Origin: Bacteroidota bacterium
Lineage (GTDB): Bacteria > Bacteroidota > Bacteroidia > Chitinophagales > Saprospiraceae
Length of the DNA stretch: 64,000 nt
NCBI GenBank assembly: GCA_030147525.1
Contig: JASBVF010000020.1
Coordinates: forward strand, 124,001-188,000
Direction of reading: 5' to 3'
The notes beneath the pieces are model-generated. The model made no database searches. It was not told the DNA's origin and saw only the letters and a list, made by a program, of their open reading frames with translations. The position numbers were made by a program, and so were the translations under genes. Below, one piece after another: positions 1-7,197 of the stretch (the stretch's first letter is position 1; each line of letters opens with the position of its first letter).

Positions 1-247
1 CTGAAACTTCTGTTTGAGTGAAGACCAGAATACGAAACCAGTTTGGAGGTACAATTTTCTGATTGTATCGCCTGCCGGTGGGTAGATACCCGAGATAAAA
101 TAAAGGGGGAGAATACTAAGGGCTACAAAAATACGAGAAAAATTGCTGGGGCACAACCGCTTTGCCTTAGTTTTACGAATTCTTTTGTGACACCCTTTGC
201 TCACACGCTATGGCCTGATTGTTGAAATTTAACAAATCAAACCGCCA
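1..247. other. Upstream flank without a recognisable gene
   Basis: This stretch holds no reading frame with convincing protein character on either strand. The 60-codon open frame at 43-225 on the plus strand has no family-like motif and an unusual composition. The region probably contains the promoter and 5' leader of the TolC-like gene that follows. Confidence 0.4.
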
Positions 248-295
248 ATGACTCTGCTGAATACAAAATCAGACGAGTCTACAACTATCTTCCAG

Positions 296-1051
296 ATGAT
301 ACTTTATCGGAAAATACTGATAATCAAGCCCATAGTTATTTTCTTCATTTTGTTCGGTGAAGCTGTCACTACCTTCGGCCAAACGATTGATTTCAATCAG
401 GTCGTAACGCCTGAGGGCCAGCGACCTATCAGTTTTGAAGACTACCTCGTTCAGCTTGCGTGGCTTAACAATCCGCAAACGCAAATCCTGGCTTTTGAAA
501 AAATGAAGGCACAAAAAGAAGTCGATCTGCAAAGAATGGACTGGATGAATGATGTGAAATTTAACTTCAACATCAACGAAGTAAGCCTTGCCAATGTCCT
601 GCAGCCAAACCAGGATAACCTGGTGCTGTACCCGCTTTACCAGTTTTCCACCGGTGTGAGCCTGGGTAGTTTTACGACCAACAAAAAGAAACGGGAAATT
701 GAGGAGATGGATGTGAAAATTTCAGAAATGGAAGGTAACCAGCACAAGCTGAGAATCAGGGCAGAGACGCTGGCCCGGTACAGAAAACTGCTGCTCTCCA
801 TCGAAACGCTCAAGGTACGAGCTAAGGCAGAAGAGGACTCCCGCAACATTTACAACCTGTCTCAGCAACGATTTAAAAATGCCGAACTCGACCTTGAGGA
901 TCTCCTGCGGGCTTCCGAGGCTTACAACAATGCACAGGAAAAACGCTTGGCAGCCGAGACCGATATCGAGCTTTCCAAATTGTCGCTGGAAGAAATCATC
1001 GGGGTGAAATGGGAGGTGGCGAAGCGGTACGAGGAGCGGCTGAAGAAATAA
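296..1051 (+). CDS. Half-length TolC-like outer membrane protein
   Basis: A 251-residue secreted protein with a hydrophobic signal segment (about residues 4-28, ending VTTFGQ) followed by a charged alpha-helical region. Its pattern is that of the TolC/OEP family: an early segment resembling 'EDYLVQLAWLNNPQ', then long heptad-like helices rich in E, K, A and R, ending near 'SLEEIIGVKWE'. TolC family proteins form outer membrane channel-tunnels of tripartite efflux or type I secretion systems and normally have two such repeats in 400-480 residues; only one is present here. An upstream ATG at 248 would bury the signal peptide, so the ATG at 296 is preferred. No pump or adaptor genes are adjacent. 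Family membership is moderately sure; a complete channel role is not. Confidence 0.6.
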   Translation: MILYRKILIIKPIVIFFILFGEAVTTFGQTIDFNQVVTPEGQRPISFEDYLVQLAWLNNPQTQILAFEKMKAQKEVDLQRMDWMNDVKFNFNINEVSLANVLQPNQDNLVLYPLYQFSTGVSLGSFTTNKKKREIEEMDVKISEMEGNQHKLRIRAETLARYRKLLLSIETLKVRAKAEEDSRNIYNLSQQRFKNAELDLEDLLRASEAYNNAQEKRLAAETDIELSKLSLEEIIGVKWEVAKRYEERLKK

Positions 1052-1052
1052 A

Positions 1053-1949
1053 CTACCGACTGCTAAGATCTTCTGGCAATTCCAGGATACCGTCCTTCAT
1101 CAACCTGTCCAGGTATTCCTTCGCACCTGTTTTATTTAAATGCTGGTAATCGCCAAAGCCGTCGACACCGGAAATAGAGTTGGAATAGTCGTGTACCGGT
1201 AGCCCGGTTGATTTTTCGATCGCCATTTTCAGCGCCGGCAGGTTGCCGATTTTTTGCGCAAAGGGTGGAAAATAAGGATTCACCACCAGTTCCACCCGCA
1301 CGCCTTTTTGCCGGGCAAATTCTACTACTGCTGCCAGACTTTCCAGCATTTCAGGGGTGAAATCGTAATCAAAAACGCCTTGATTTTCCACGTCTTTCTG
1401 AAGGCTGGGTGAAATGACCCGGTCGAGCAGCCAATCCTCATCTGATTTTTTCAGATAATAGAAAGCCCGTTGAAATACCTCGCTGTTGTAGCGGTAAAGA
1501 TGAGTGACTTTTCCCGCGTAATAATCGTTGGGGAAACTGTCCCGCATTAAATCCGATAGTCGCTCAGAGTAGGGTGTGTAACAGTTGAAGCCGGTCAGCA
1601 GGCGACGGTCCATGCGCTGGTCGAGCAGAGTAACGTCCAGTACGAGTACTTTTGGCGGTTCGTGGCGGTCAAGATGGTCTTTGATCAACGCTGCTGCCAA
1701 GTCCATGGGCATGCCGTTGTAGCTGAGATTGAAGGTGGAAACGCCCGTCTTTTCCTCAATGTAAGGCTGGTAAAAAATCAAGCCCCTTGAATTGCCGGCG
1801 AACAGCAGGTCGCAGTCAGCATTATTGCGGTATAGCCGGGAGTAGCGGAACTCGCTGTTTTCAACAACACTGCCCAGCACCCAACCGCCCAAACGGTCGC
1901 CTAAAAAGACTAAAACAAGAACAGCAATGACCCAGATGATATTTTTCAT
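1053..1949 (-). CDS. Membrane-anchored SGNH-fold protein paired with MBOAT
   Basis: A 298-residue protein with one N-terminal membrane anchor (residues about 3-26) and an extracytoplasmic domain with SGNH/GDSL-like blocks: 'FAGNSRG' (50-56) in the nucleophile block position and, near the C terminus, 'DYQHLNKTGAKEYL', which matches the family's late Asp-His block. Such proteins sit beside MBOAT acyltransferases in alginate/acetan-type systems and complete transfer of acyl groups to extracellular polysaccharide. The MBOAT gene lies immediately upstream in the same direction (95 bp). The ATG at 1949 begins the anchor; a longer frame from 1997 runs into intergenic repeat sequence and was not used. 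The exact acceptor is unknown. Confidence 0.65.
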   Translation of the reverse strand: MKNIIWVIAVLVLVFLGDRLGGWVLGSVVENSEFRYSRLYRNNADCDLLFAGNSRGLIFYQPYIEEKTGVSTFNLSYNGMPMDLAAALIKDHLDRHEPPKVLVLDVTLLDQRMDRRLLTGFNCYTPYSERLSDLMRDSFPNDYYAGKVTHLYRYNSEVFQRAFYYLKKSDEDWLLDRVISPSLQKDVENQGVFDYDFTPEMLESLAAVVEFARQKGVRVELVVNPYFPPFAQKIGNLPALKMAIEKSTGLPVHDYSNSISGVDGFGDYQHLNKTGAKEYLDRLMKDGILELPEDLSSR

Positions 1950-1970
1950 TTTATAAAATTGCTCAATACC

Positions 1971-2039
1971 CGGATGGTTGGATTGCTGGTTTGTCATTTA
2001 AGATGTAATTATTTAACCATTCAGCCATTTAACCATCCG
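1971..2039. repeat. Gene-boundary inverted repeat with word repeats
   Basis: CGGATGGTT (1971-1979) is repeated inverted as AACCATCCG (2031-2039). Between them the word ATTTAACCAT occurs twice. The element lies in the leader of the SGNH-like gene and resembles the other gene-boundary hairpins in this window in design but not in sequence. Confidence 0.5.
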
Positions 2040-2043
2040 TTTC

Positions 2044-3471
2044 TCAAAACTGAAAATAAATAAACGCATTGCTGCCGAACGTGCCAAAAAACGAGATCAG
2101 CCACAGCAATACTGCAAAAGAGGCGACCCGGAAAACAGGGCTGCGCTGCACCACCCCACCCCACTGAATTTTCAAATCCGTCACCTCTACTGCCAACAAC
2201 ATGGCAATTAACAAAACGCCTTTCATCACCATGAATTTATTCATCACGCTTACGAAATTAAAACCTTCAAAGCTGAGCATATTCGTAAGCACATCTGTAG
2301 CGATACTGAAATCAGGGCTGCGGAAAAACACCCATGCCAGACAGGTAAAAGCATACACCAACGCAATATTGACACCTGTTTTCAACGCTTTCGGGAAATG
2401 AAGCAGGTCCATTATTTTACCAAAAGTTTTACCCCAAAGCCGCTGCACCACCAGGTACATTCCATGTAAAAAACCCCAGAACACAAAGGTCCAGTTAGCG
2501 CCGTGCCACAGGCCGCCGAGCAGCATGGTGAGCATGAGATTGCGATAGGTTTTAACCACACCATCCCGATTGCCTCCAAGCGGTATGTAGAGGTAATCCC
2601 GCAACCAGCTTGACAAGGAAATATGCCAACGGGTCCAAAATTCGCTGAAATTTTGAGAGAAATACGGTGTCCGGAAATTTTCCGGAAACCTGAAACCGAG
2701 AATCCTTGCCGAACCAATCGCAATATCGGAGTAGCCGCTGAAGTCGCAGTAAATTTGAAAAGAGTAGAAAACGACTGCAATCCAGAGGTTGATGGACGTG
2801 AAGGCCATAGGCTCCGCCCAGCACTGGTCAACAAAGGGCGCAAGCGAATCCGCTATGGCTACTTTTTTAAAAAAGCCCCAAAGGACCTGCGCCATGCCTG
2901 AACTGAACCGATCCCAATCCCATGAGCGGTCATTTTTAAATTGGGGTAAAAAATCGCTGGCCCGCACGATCGGCCCGGCCACAAGCTGCGGCCAGAACGC
3001 CACAAAGGTTGCGAAGCGCCAGAAATCCGGCTCTGGCTCCAGCTGCCTGCGATAAATGTCAATGGTGTACGACATACTCTGGAAGGTGTAAAACGAGATG
3101 CCGACGGGAAGTATAATATTCAGTGTGTGCACCGAGGGATCAAGGCCAAAACCCTGCAACATGGTCACGAACGAGTCGGTAAAAAAGTTGAAATATTTGA
3201 AAAAACCTAGAAAGCCTAGGTTTAGGATCATGCTAAGCACGATCAGGCGCTTGCGTTTCGGCTCCTCATCTTCCTGCGCCATTTTTTGCCCCAGGATGAA
3301 ATCCACCATCGTCGAAATGGCAATGAGCGAGAGGAAGCGCCAGTCCCACCAACCATAAAACAGGTAGCTGCCGGCCAGCGACCAGAACAGGCGTGCCCTG
3401 CCTTTCAGGGAAAAATAGACCGGCAGGAATATGGCCGCAAAAATGAGAAATGTGAGACTGTTGAAAATCAT
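2044..3471 (-). CDS. MBOAT family O-acyltransferase (AlgI-like)
   Basis: A 475-residue polytopic inner membrane protein of the membrane-bound O-acyltransferase family, AlgI/DltB branch. It starts with the typical 'MIFNSLTFLIF' and carries the two family blocks: 'RWHISLSSWLRDYLYIPLGG' (281-300) and 'GGLWHGANW' (319-327), whose His323 corresponds to the invariant active-site histidine. These enzymes pass acyl groups, usually acetyl, across the membrane for O-acylation of exported polysaccharide. Length is normal for the family. SGNH-fold genes lie on both sides in the same direction, with two glycosyltransferases and a sugar transferase upstream, so a role in exopolysaccharide O-acetylation is likely; teichoic-acid-type D-alanylation is unlikely in a Gram-negative. 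Confidence 0.93.
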   Translation of the reverse strand: MIFNSLTFLIFAAIFLPVYFSLKGRARLFWSLAGSYLFYGWWDWRFLSLIAISTMVDFILGQKMAQEDEEPKRKRLIVLSMILNLGFLGFFKYFNFFTDSFVTMLQGFGLDPSVHTLNIILPVGISFYTFQSMSYTIDIYRRQLEPEPDFWRFATFVAFWPQLVAGPIVRASDFLPQFKNDRSWDWDRFSSGMAQVLWGFFKKVAIADSLAPFVDQCWAEPMAFTSINLWIAVVFYSFQIYCDFSGYSDIAIGSARILGFRFPENFRTPYFSQNFSEFWTRWHISLSSWLRDYLYIPLGGNRDGVVKTYRNLMLTMLLGGLWHGANWTFVFWGFLHGMYLVVQRLWGKTFGKIMDLLHFPKALKTGVNIALVYAFTCLAWVFFRSPDFSIATDVLTNMLSFEGFNFVSVMNKFMVMKGVLLIAMLLAVEVTDLKIQWGGVVQRSPVFRVASFAVLLWLISFFGTFGSNAFIYFQF

Positions 3472-3477
3472 TTTTCA

Positions 3478-3558
3478 AGTAGGCGAGTAAGCCTGCAGGC
3501 GAGTAGGCGAGTAAGCACGAAATTGCGCCTACTGGCCTACTGGCCTACCGGCCTACTT
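3478..3558. repeat. Intergenic hairpin built of repeated AGGCGAGTA words
   Basis: The left half reiterates the word GGCGAGTA (three copies); the right half reiterates CTACTGGC/CTACCGGC. The outer bases AAGTAGGC (3478-3485) and GCCTACTT (3551-3558) pair, giving an imperfect long hairpin in the 73-bp gap between the MBOAT gene and the upstream hydrolase gene. It may slow or stop transcription between them. Confidence 0.6.
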
Positions 3559-4249
3559 CATTTTTAATCGCTTCTGTCCACTTCAAATACGCCGCTCCGT
3601 TCAGATGGATGCCGTCGGAGGTGTAAGCAGCATCCAAATTTCCGTCCAAATCGAGCAGCAGGGGGTATAAATCAATAAATATCAAGCCTTTTTTTGCGGC
3701 CAGTTTACGGATATCCTCGTTGAGGGTGCGAATATCGTCATTGTCCACCGGAGTAGGGCTGACGATGTTGTTGACGGGGAGTATGCTCTGGAGGTAGAGT
3801 TTTGTCTGTGGGGATTTTGCCAAAATAGCCTCGACGAGGCGTTCGTACTTGGGAAAAACCTTAGAAGGGGGGTAAAATGCCAGGTCATTCACGCCAGCCA
3901 TCAAAAAGATTTTTGAAGGCCGGTTTTTCAAAACCTCATCCAGCCTGGCACTTATACCGTCACAGTGGTCACCGGGTATGCCCCGGTTGAGGATGTTGGG
4001 GTTGTTCAGCATTTCCGCCCATTCATTGCCGGCAGTCAGGCTGTTCCCCAGGAACACAATGGCTCCCTCTTTGGGTGTTAACATTTCAAACAGGTTTTTG
4101 CGATGAAAATAGGATTTCTCGATGCCCCGGTTATTGATTTTTGACCAAAGGTTGCGCCAGCCACCGTAACGGTGAAGTGCAAAAAGACCGGCCAAAATAA
4201 ACAGTAGATTCAAAACCAGGGAGGCATATAACAAGGACGATTTCGTCAT
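3545..4249 (-). CDS. SGNH/GDSL-family hydrolase, membrane anchored
   Basis: A 234-residue lipase/esterase-like protein with an N-terminal membrane helix (residues 5-27) and a complete SGNH set: 'FLGNSLTAG' with nucleophile Ser70, a Gly in 'RGIPGD' (89-94), 'GVND' with Asn121, and 'DGIHLNGAAY' with Asp212 and His215. The family hydrolyses or transfers O-acyl groups; next to an MBOAT gene it may trim or complete acetylation of the exported glycan. The ATG at 4249 starts the anchor directly; the extra 19 codons up to 4306 look non-coding. Unlike the SGNH-like protein downstream of the MBOAT, this one keeps a canonical active site. Confidence 0.85.
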   Translation of the reverse strand: MTKSSLLYASLVLNLLFILAGLFALHRYGGWRNLWSKINNRGIEKSYFHRKNLFEMLTPKEGAIVFLGNSLTAGNEWAEMLNNPNILNRGIPGDHCDGISARLDEVLKNRPSKIFLMAGVNDLAFYPPSKVFPKYERLVEAILAKSPQTKLYLQSILPVNNIVSPTPVDNDDIRTLNEDIRKLAAKKGLIFIDLYPLLLDLDGNLDAAYTSDGIHLNGAAYLKWTEAIKNEVGR

Positions 4250-4341
4250 ATTTGAAAGCAGTTTCTCTAAGTTCGGTTTTTGATGCCAATAACGGTTCGA
4301 TTGCACATAGATGCTTAAATCACTTTTTCATATTCAAACGA

Positions 4342-5547
4342 CTACTTCAGCACCTCATCGATGCTCACACTCCTCGAATGCTCCGTGTGCTTGAAATTCT
4401 TGTTTGGGTTTCCCATTTTCATCAAACCTTTCAACTGCCGAAGGATGAAAGACGGCATGGCCAACACAGCGCTCCATACAGCTTTCGGCGCCCGACTGAG
4501 GTACAGCGTCCAGAAAATGGTTCCCACAAAAAGCAGGATGGAAATAGCCAAAGCCAGCGAAACCCAGGGTTGAAAAAACAAGCCCAAACCGGCCAGCGCC
4601 GCCGCCGTGAACAACATGATAAACATCGGCGGTGCAATGGTGACGAGGCCAAACAACCACTGGTTCCAGCTAAAATTCAACAGGCCCCGGCGCAGGATGC
4701 CCAGCGAATTGGGGATATTTTGAAAATAAGAAAACAGCCAGCGGCTCCGCTGCGTCTCGACCGCACCGGCTGAAGTCACTTTTTCGTCATAACAAATGGC
4801 ATCCCAGGCATAAGCGATTATAGTGTTTTTTCGAAGCAAAAAATTCTGTAAAATTTTATCCTCCTGGAGCATCTTTTTCCATTGGTGCTTGCCCTGTTCA
4901 ATCTCCGGGCTGGCAAGGTAAGCCTTGTAAAGCTCCGCCTCCACGGCCATACCGCTGCCGGAAATCACCGCCGAGGAACCGTTCCGATACGGCGCCACCC
5001 GGTCGATGTAATTTTTGTAAAACTCTCCCAGGGCATCGGCGCAGGCCATGACGGTATCCAGATTTTTTGCCGTCCGCTGTCCCTGGATGGCTGAGAAACC
5101 GGCGTTTGCGTATCGGTTTATTTCAGTTAAAAAATCGGGATGCGCCAGGTTGTCCGCATCAAAAACGGTAATGTACTCATGGGGCCTGACAAAGTTTTCG
5201 ATACCGTGGATGATAGATTTGGCTTTCAGATTCAGGGGTTCTTCCGGACGAAGGAGGGTCAGTTTTTCATGTTCGATATCCCAGGATGAAACATCGCAGG
5301 CATCGGCAACGAGGTAAATATGATGATTTGAATGACGCTGACGCAGGAGTGAATGGACGAGGCCTTTGGCAATGTCCACGTTTTTATAGGCAGTGATGAT
5401 GTTGCCAAAGTCGAAACTCCTTGACTCGGCCGGCGCTTTTAGTTTTTCTTTTGAAAAAAGTGAGAAGAAAACGTTGAGCGTTGGCAAAACCAAAAAGAAA
5501 ATCAGAATGCCCGATACCGTGATGTAGAGGTAACTCAGAATTTCCAT
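4342..5547 (-). CDS. Family 2 glycosyltransferase, processive membrane type
   Basis: A 401-residue GT2 enzyme with an N-terminal membrane helix (about 5-30), a cytoplasmic GT-A domain and a C-terminal cluster of membrane helices (about 290-355). Motifs of cellulose/hyaluronan-synthase-like enzymes are visible: 'FDADN' (129-133) for metal and nucleotide-sugar binding, 'QED' (228-230) for the catalytic base and 'QRSRW' (266-270), the QxxRW motif of processive transferases. It probably polymerises or extends the backbone of the polysaccharide made by this cluster. It is followed 92 bp downstream by the SGNH hydrolase gene. The sugar donor cannot be read from the sequence. Confidence 0.88.
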   Translation of the reverse strand: MEILSYLYITVSGILIFFLVLPTLNVFFSLFSKEKLKAPAESRSFDFGNIITAYKNVDIAKGLVHSLLRQRHSNHHIYLVADACDVSSWDIEHEKLTLLRPEEPLNLKAKSIIHGIENFVRPHEYITVFDADNLAHPDFLTEINRYANAGFSAIQGQRTAKNLDTVMACADALGEFYKNYIDRVAPYRNGSSAVISGSGMAVEAELYKAYLASPEIEQGKHQWKKMLQEDKILQNFLLRKNTIIAYAWDAICYDEKVTSAGAVETQRSRWLFSYFQNIPNSLGILRRGLLNFSWNQWLFGLVTIAPPMFIMLFTAAALAGLGLFFQPWVSLALAISILLFVGTIFWTLYLSRAPKAVWSAVLAMPSFILRQLKGLMKMGNPNKNFKHTEHSRSVSIDEVLK

Positions 5548-5567
5548 TGTGTTTGTTCAGTGTTTGG

Positions 5568-5575
5568 CAAAGGTA
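5568..5575 (-). promoter_or_regulatory. Bacteroidota -7 promoter element for the GT2 gene
   Basis: Read on the minus strand this is TACCTTTG, matching the Bacteroidota sigma-70 -7 consensus TAnnTTTG, 20 bases before the ATG of the glycosyltransferase gene. No convincing -33 TTG was found at the usual distance. Confidence 0.55.
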
Positions 5576-5641
5576 TGAATTGTGTTGTTGTTGAGATTTT
5601 ACAAAGTTTCCAAATATTGTAAAACCTGACAGCAAAGAAAA

Positions 5642-6235
5642 AGTAAGGGGGGTAGAGCCTGGAATTATATCTTATCGCCTGACAAGCAGGCAAGTTTGAT
5701 TAAAAGTAGGGGGGGTAGAGCAAGGTCTTTTCTTTGTTCTTCAGGGTTTTCGGCATAGACTTCCCGGCTTTGCAGCACGGGAAAGTCCAGCGAAAAAAGT
5801 AAGGGGGGTAGAGTCTGGTCATATCTTGTGGCTATTCGGGGTCAAAAAATCTAACATCTTATTTCGTCAATCTGTAATCAGGTAGCCTTTTAGGATGTAA
5901 GATTTCTGATTGACGAATTTTGATCTTTGATTTTAAAAGTAAGGGGGGTAGAGTCTGGTCATATCTTTGGCTATTCAGGGTCAATAAAATCAAAAATCTT
6001 ACTTCGTCAATCTTCAATCAGGTAGCCTTTTAGGACGAAAGATTACTGATTGACGGGTTTTGACCTTTGATTTTAAAAGTAAGGGGGGTAGAGTCTGGTC
6101 ATATCTTTGGCTATTCAGGGTCAATAAAAAATCAAAAATCTTACTTCGTTAATCTTCAATCAGGTAGTCAAAGCAGATTTTTGATGCTTGATTAACGAGT
6201 TTTGATCTTTGATTTTTAAAGTAAGGGGGGTAGAG
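5642..6235. repeat. Modular array: six G-rich tags alternating with hairpins
   Basis: A 16-base tag AGTAAGGGGGGTAGAG occurs at 5642, 5798, 5938, 6078 and 6220, with a one-base variant at 5705. Intervals are 63, 93, 140, 140 and 142 bases. Each interval contains an inverted repeat: GCCTG/CAGGC in the first, GACTTCCCG/CGGGAAAGTC in the second, and in the last three a longer hairpin with base stem AAAATCAAA/TTTGATTTT (clear in the fourth) and upper stem CGTCAATC/GATTGACG. The last three intervals are homologous over their whole length. The array fills the gap between two glycosyltransferase genes and enters the 3' end of the upstream one. It has no CRISPR-like spacer variation or adjacent cas genes. 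Function unknown. Confidence 0.85.
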
Positions 6236-7131
6236 TCTGGTCGTATCTTTTTGCTGGAAAAATTCCAGTGTATTGATTTGAAAAATGCTTTGAAATTCGC
6301 CCACTCACCTTTTAGCAGGTACATCAGCGAATTTTTCGGGATGGTGAATAAAAACAGGAACACACAAAACATTCTCCACTGTATCACCGACCGGTTGCGC
6401 CGCATGAACAACAAGCGATTCCGGTTAAGATAGTAGGTTTTCAATGTGCTGATTTTACCTACGGTGTAACTTTCTTTGTGGTACACTTTAGCCTGGGGTT
6501 CTACCCAGATTTCATAGCCCGCCCGCCGGATTTGCTCGCACCAGTCAAGCTCCTCGTAGTAGAGGAAGAAATCTTCGGGCATCAAACCCACTTTTTCTAT
6601 TACTTCTCTGGTGACCATCATTGCTGCGCCATGGGCGTAGGCTGTTGGTTTTGCTGTTTGAAACTGTCCGTTGTCAATCTCTCTCTCACCGAGAGTGCGG
6701 TTCCGGGCAGTCAGCGGATGGACATGAGTCGTACCGAGGTACTGAATCATATCCGGCTCACTGCCCGGTCTTGCGTTATGGTAACAAATTTTCGGACTTG
6801 CGATGCCGATTCCGGAATTAGTGCTGAACAGCTTCAGGAGTGATTCTATCGCTCCATTCGTAAGCTCAGCGTCGTTGTTGAGGAAGAACAAGAAGCCGCC
6901 TTTACTTGCCTTGATGCCAAGGTTATTGCCACCGGCGAAGCCAAGGTTTTTTTCGCTTCGAATAAATACGCATTCCGGGTAGTGTTTTCTCAGGTAGCTT
7001 TCCGGGTTCTCAGACGAAGCGTTATCCACAACAATCACCTCAATGTCTTTGTAATCCACCTTGCGGATGGATTCCAGCAATTCACAGGTTACATCCAGCG
7101 AATTGTAATTGATCGTGATGATAGAAACCAT
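6160..7131 (-). CDS. Family 2 glycosyltransferase (rhamnosyltransferase-like)
   Basis: A 323-residue GT2 enzyme with a classical N terminus 'MVSIITINYNSLD', the donor-binding 'VVDNASS' (35-40), 'NLGFAGGNN' (62-70) and the DXD-equivalent 'NNDAE' (85-89), then 'YYEELDWCEQIRRAGY' near the acceptor site. This set is typical of single-addition rhamnosyl- or other glycosyltransferases of O-antigen and exopolysaccharide synthesis. The ATG at 7131 begins the family-conserved sequence; a start at 7179 would add unmatched residues. About the last 28 codons (after 'NFSSKK') are encoded inside the G-rich repeat array and stop within a repeat hairpin, so the natural C terminus has probably been replaced. 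Confidence 0.88.
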   Translation of the reverse strand: MVSIITINYNSLDVTCELLESIRKVDYKDIEVIVVDNASSENPESYLRKHYPECVFIRSEKNLGFAGGNNLGIKASKGGFLFFLNNDAELTNGAIESLLKLFSTNSGIGIASPKICYHNARPGSEPDMIQYLGTTHVHPLTARNRTLGEREIDNGQFQTAKPTAYAHGAAMMVTREVIEKVGLMPEDFFLYYEELDWCEQIRRAGYEIWVEPQAKVYHKESYTVGKISTLKTYYLNRNRLLFMRRNRSVIQWRMFCVFLFLFTIPKNSLMYLLKGEWANFKAFFKSIHWNFSSKKIRPDSTPLTLKIKDQNSLIKHQKSALTT

Positions 7132-7197
7132 AAATTGTAGTTGGAACAGCGTTTCAGATTCAGGCATGCAGTGTTGCATTCATCCTCCAAAATCCAT

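Noticed and set aside
43-225. 60-codon frame at the window start
   Set aside because: No motif and odd composition; could also be the end of an unseen gene, but nothing supports it.
5642-6235. CRISPR array
   Set aside because: Intervals are 63-142 bases, three of them homologous to each other, and no cas genes are near; a CRISPR has short unrelated spacers of nearly constant length.
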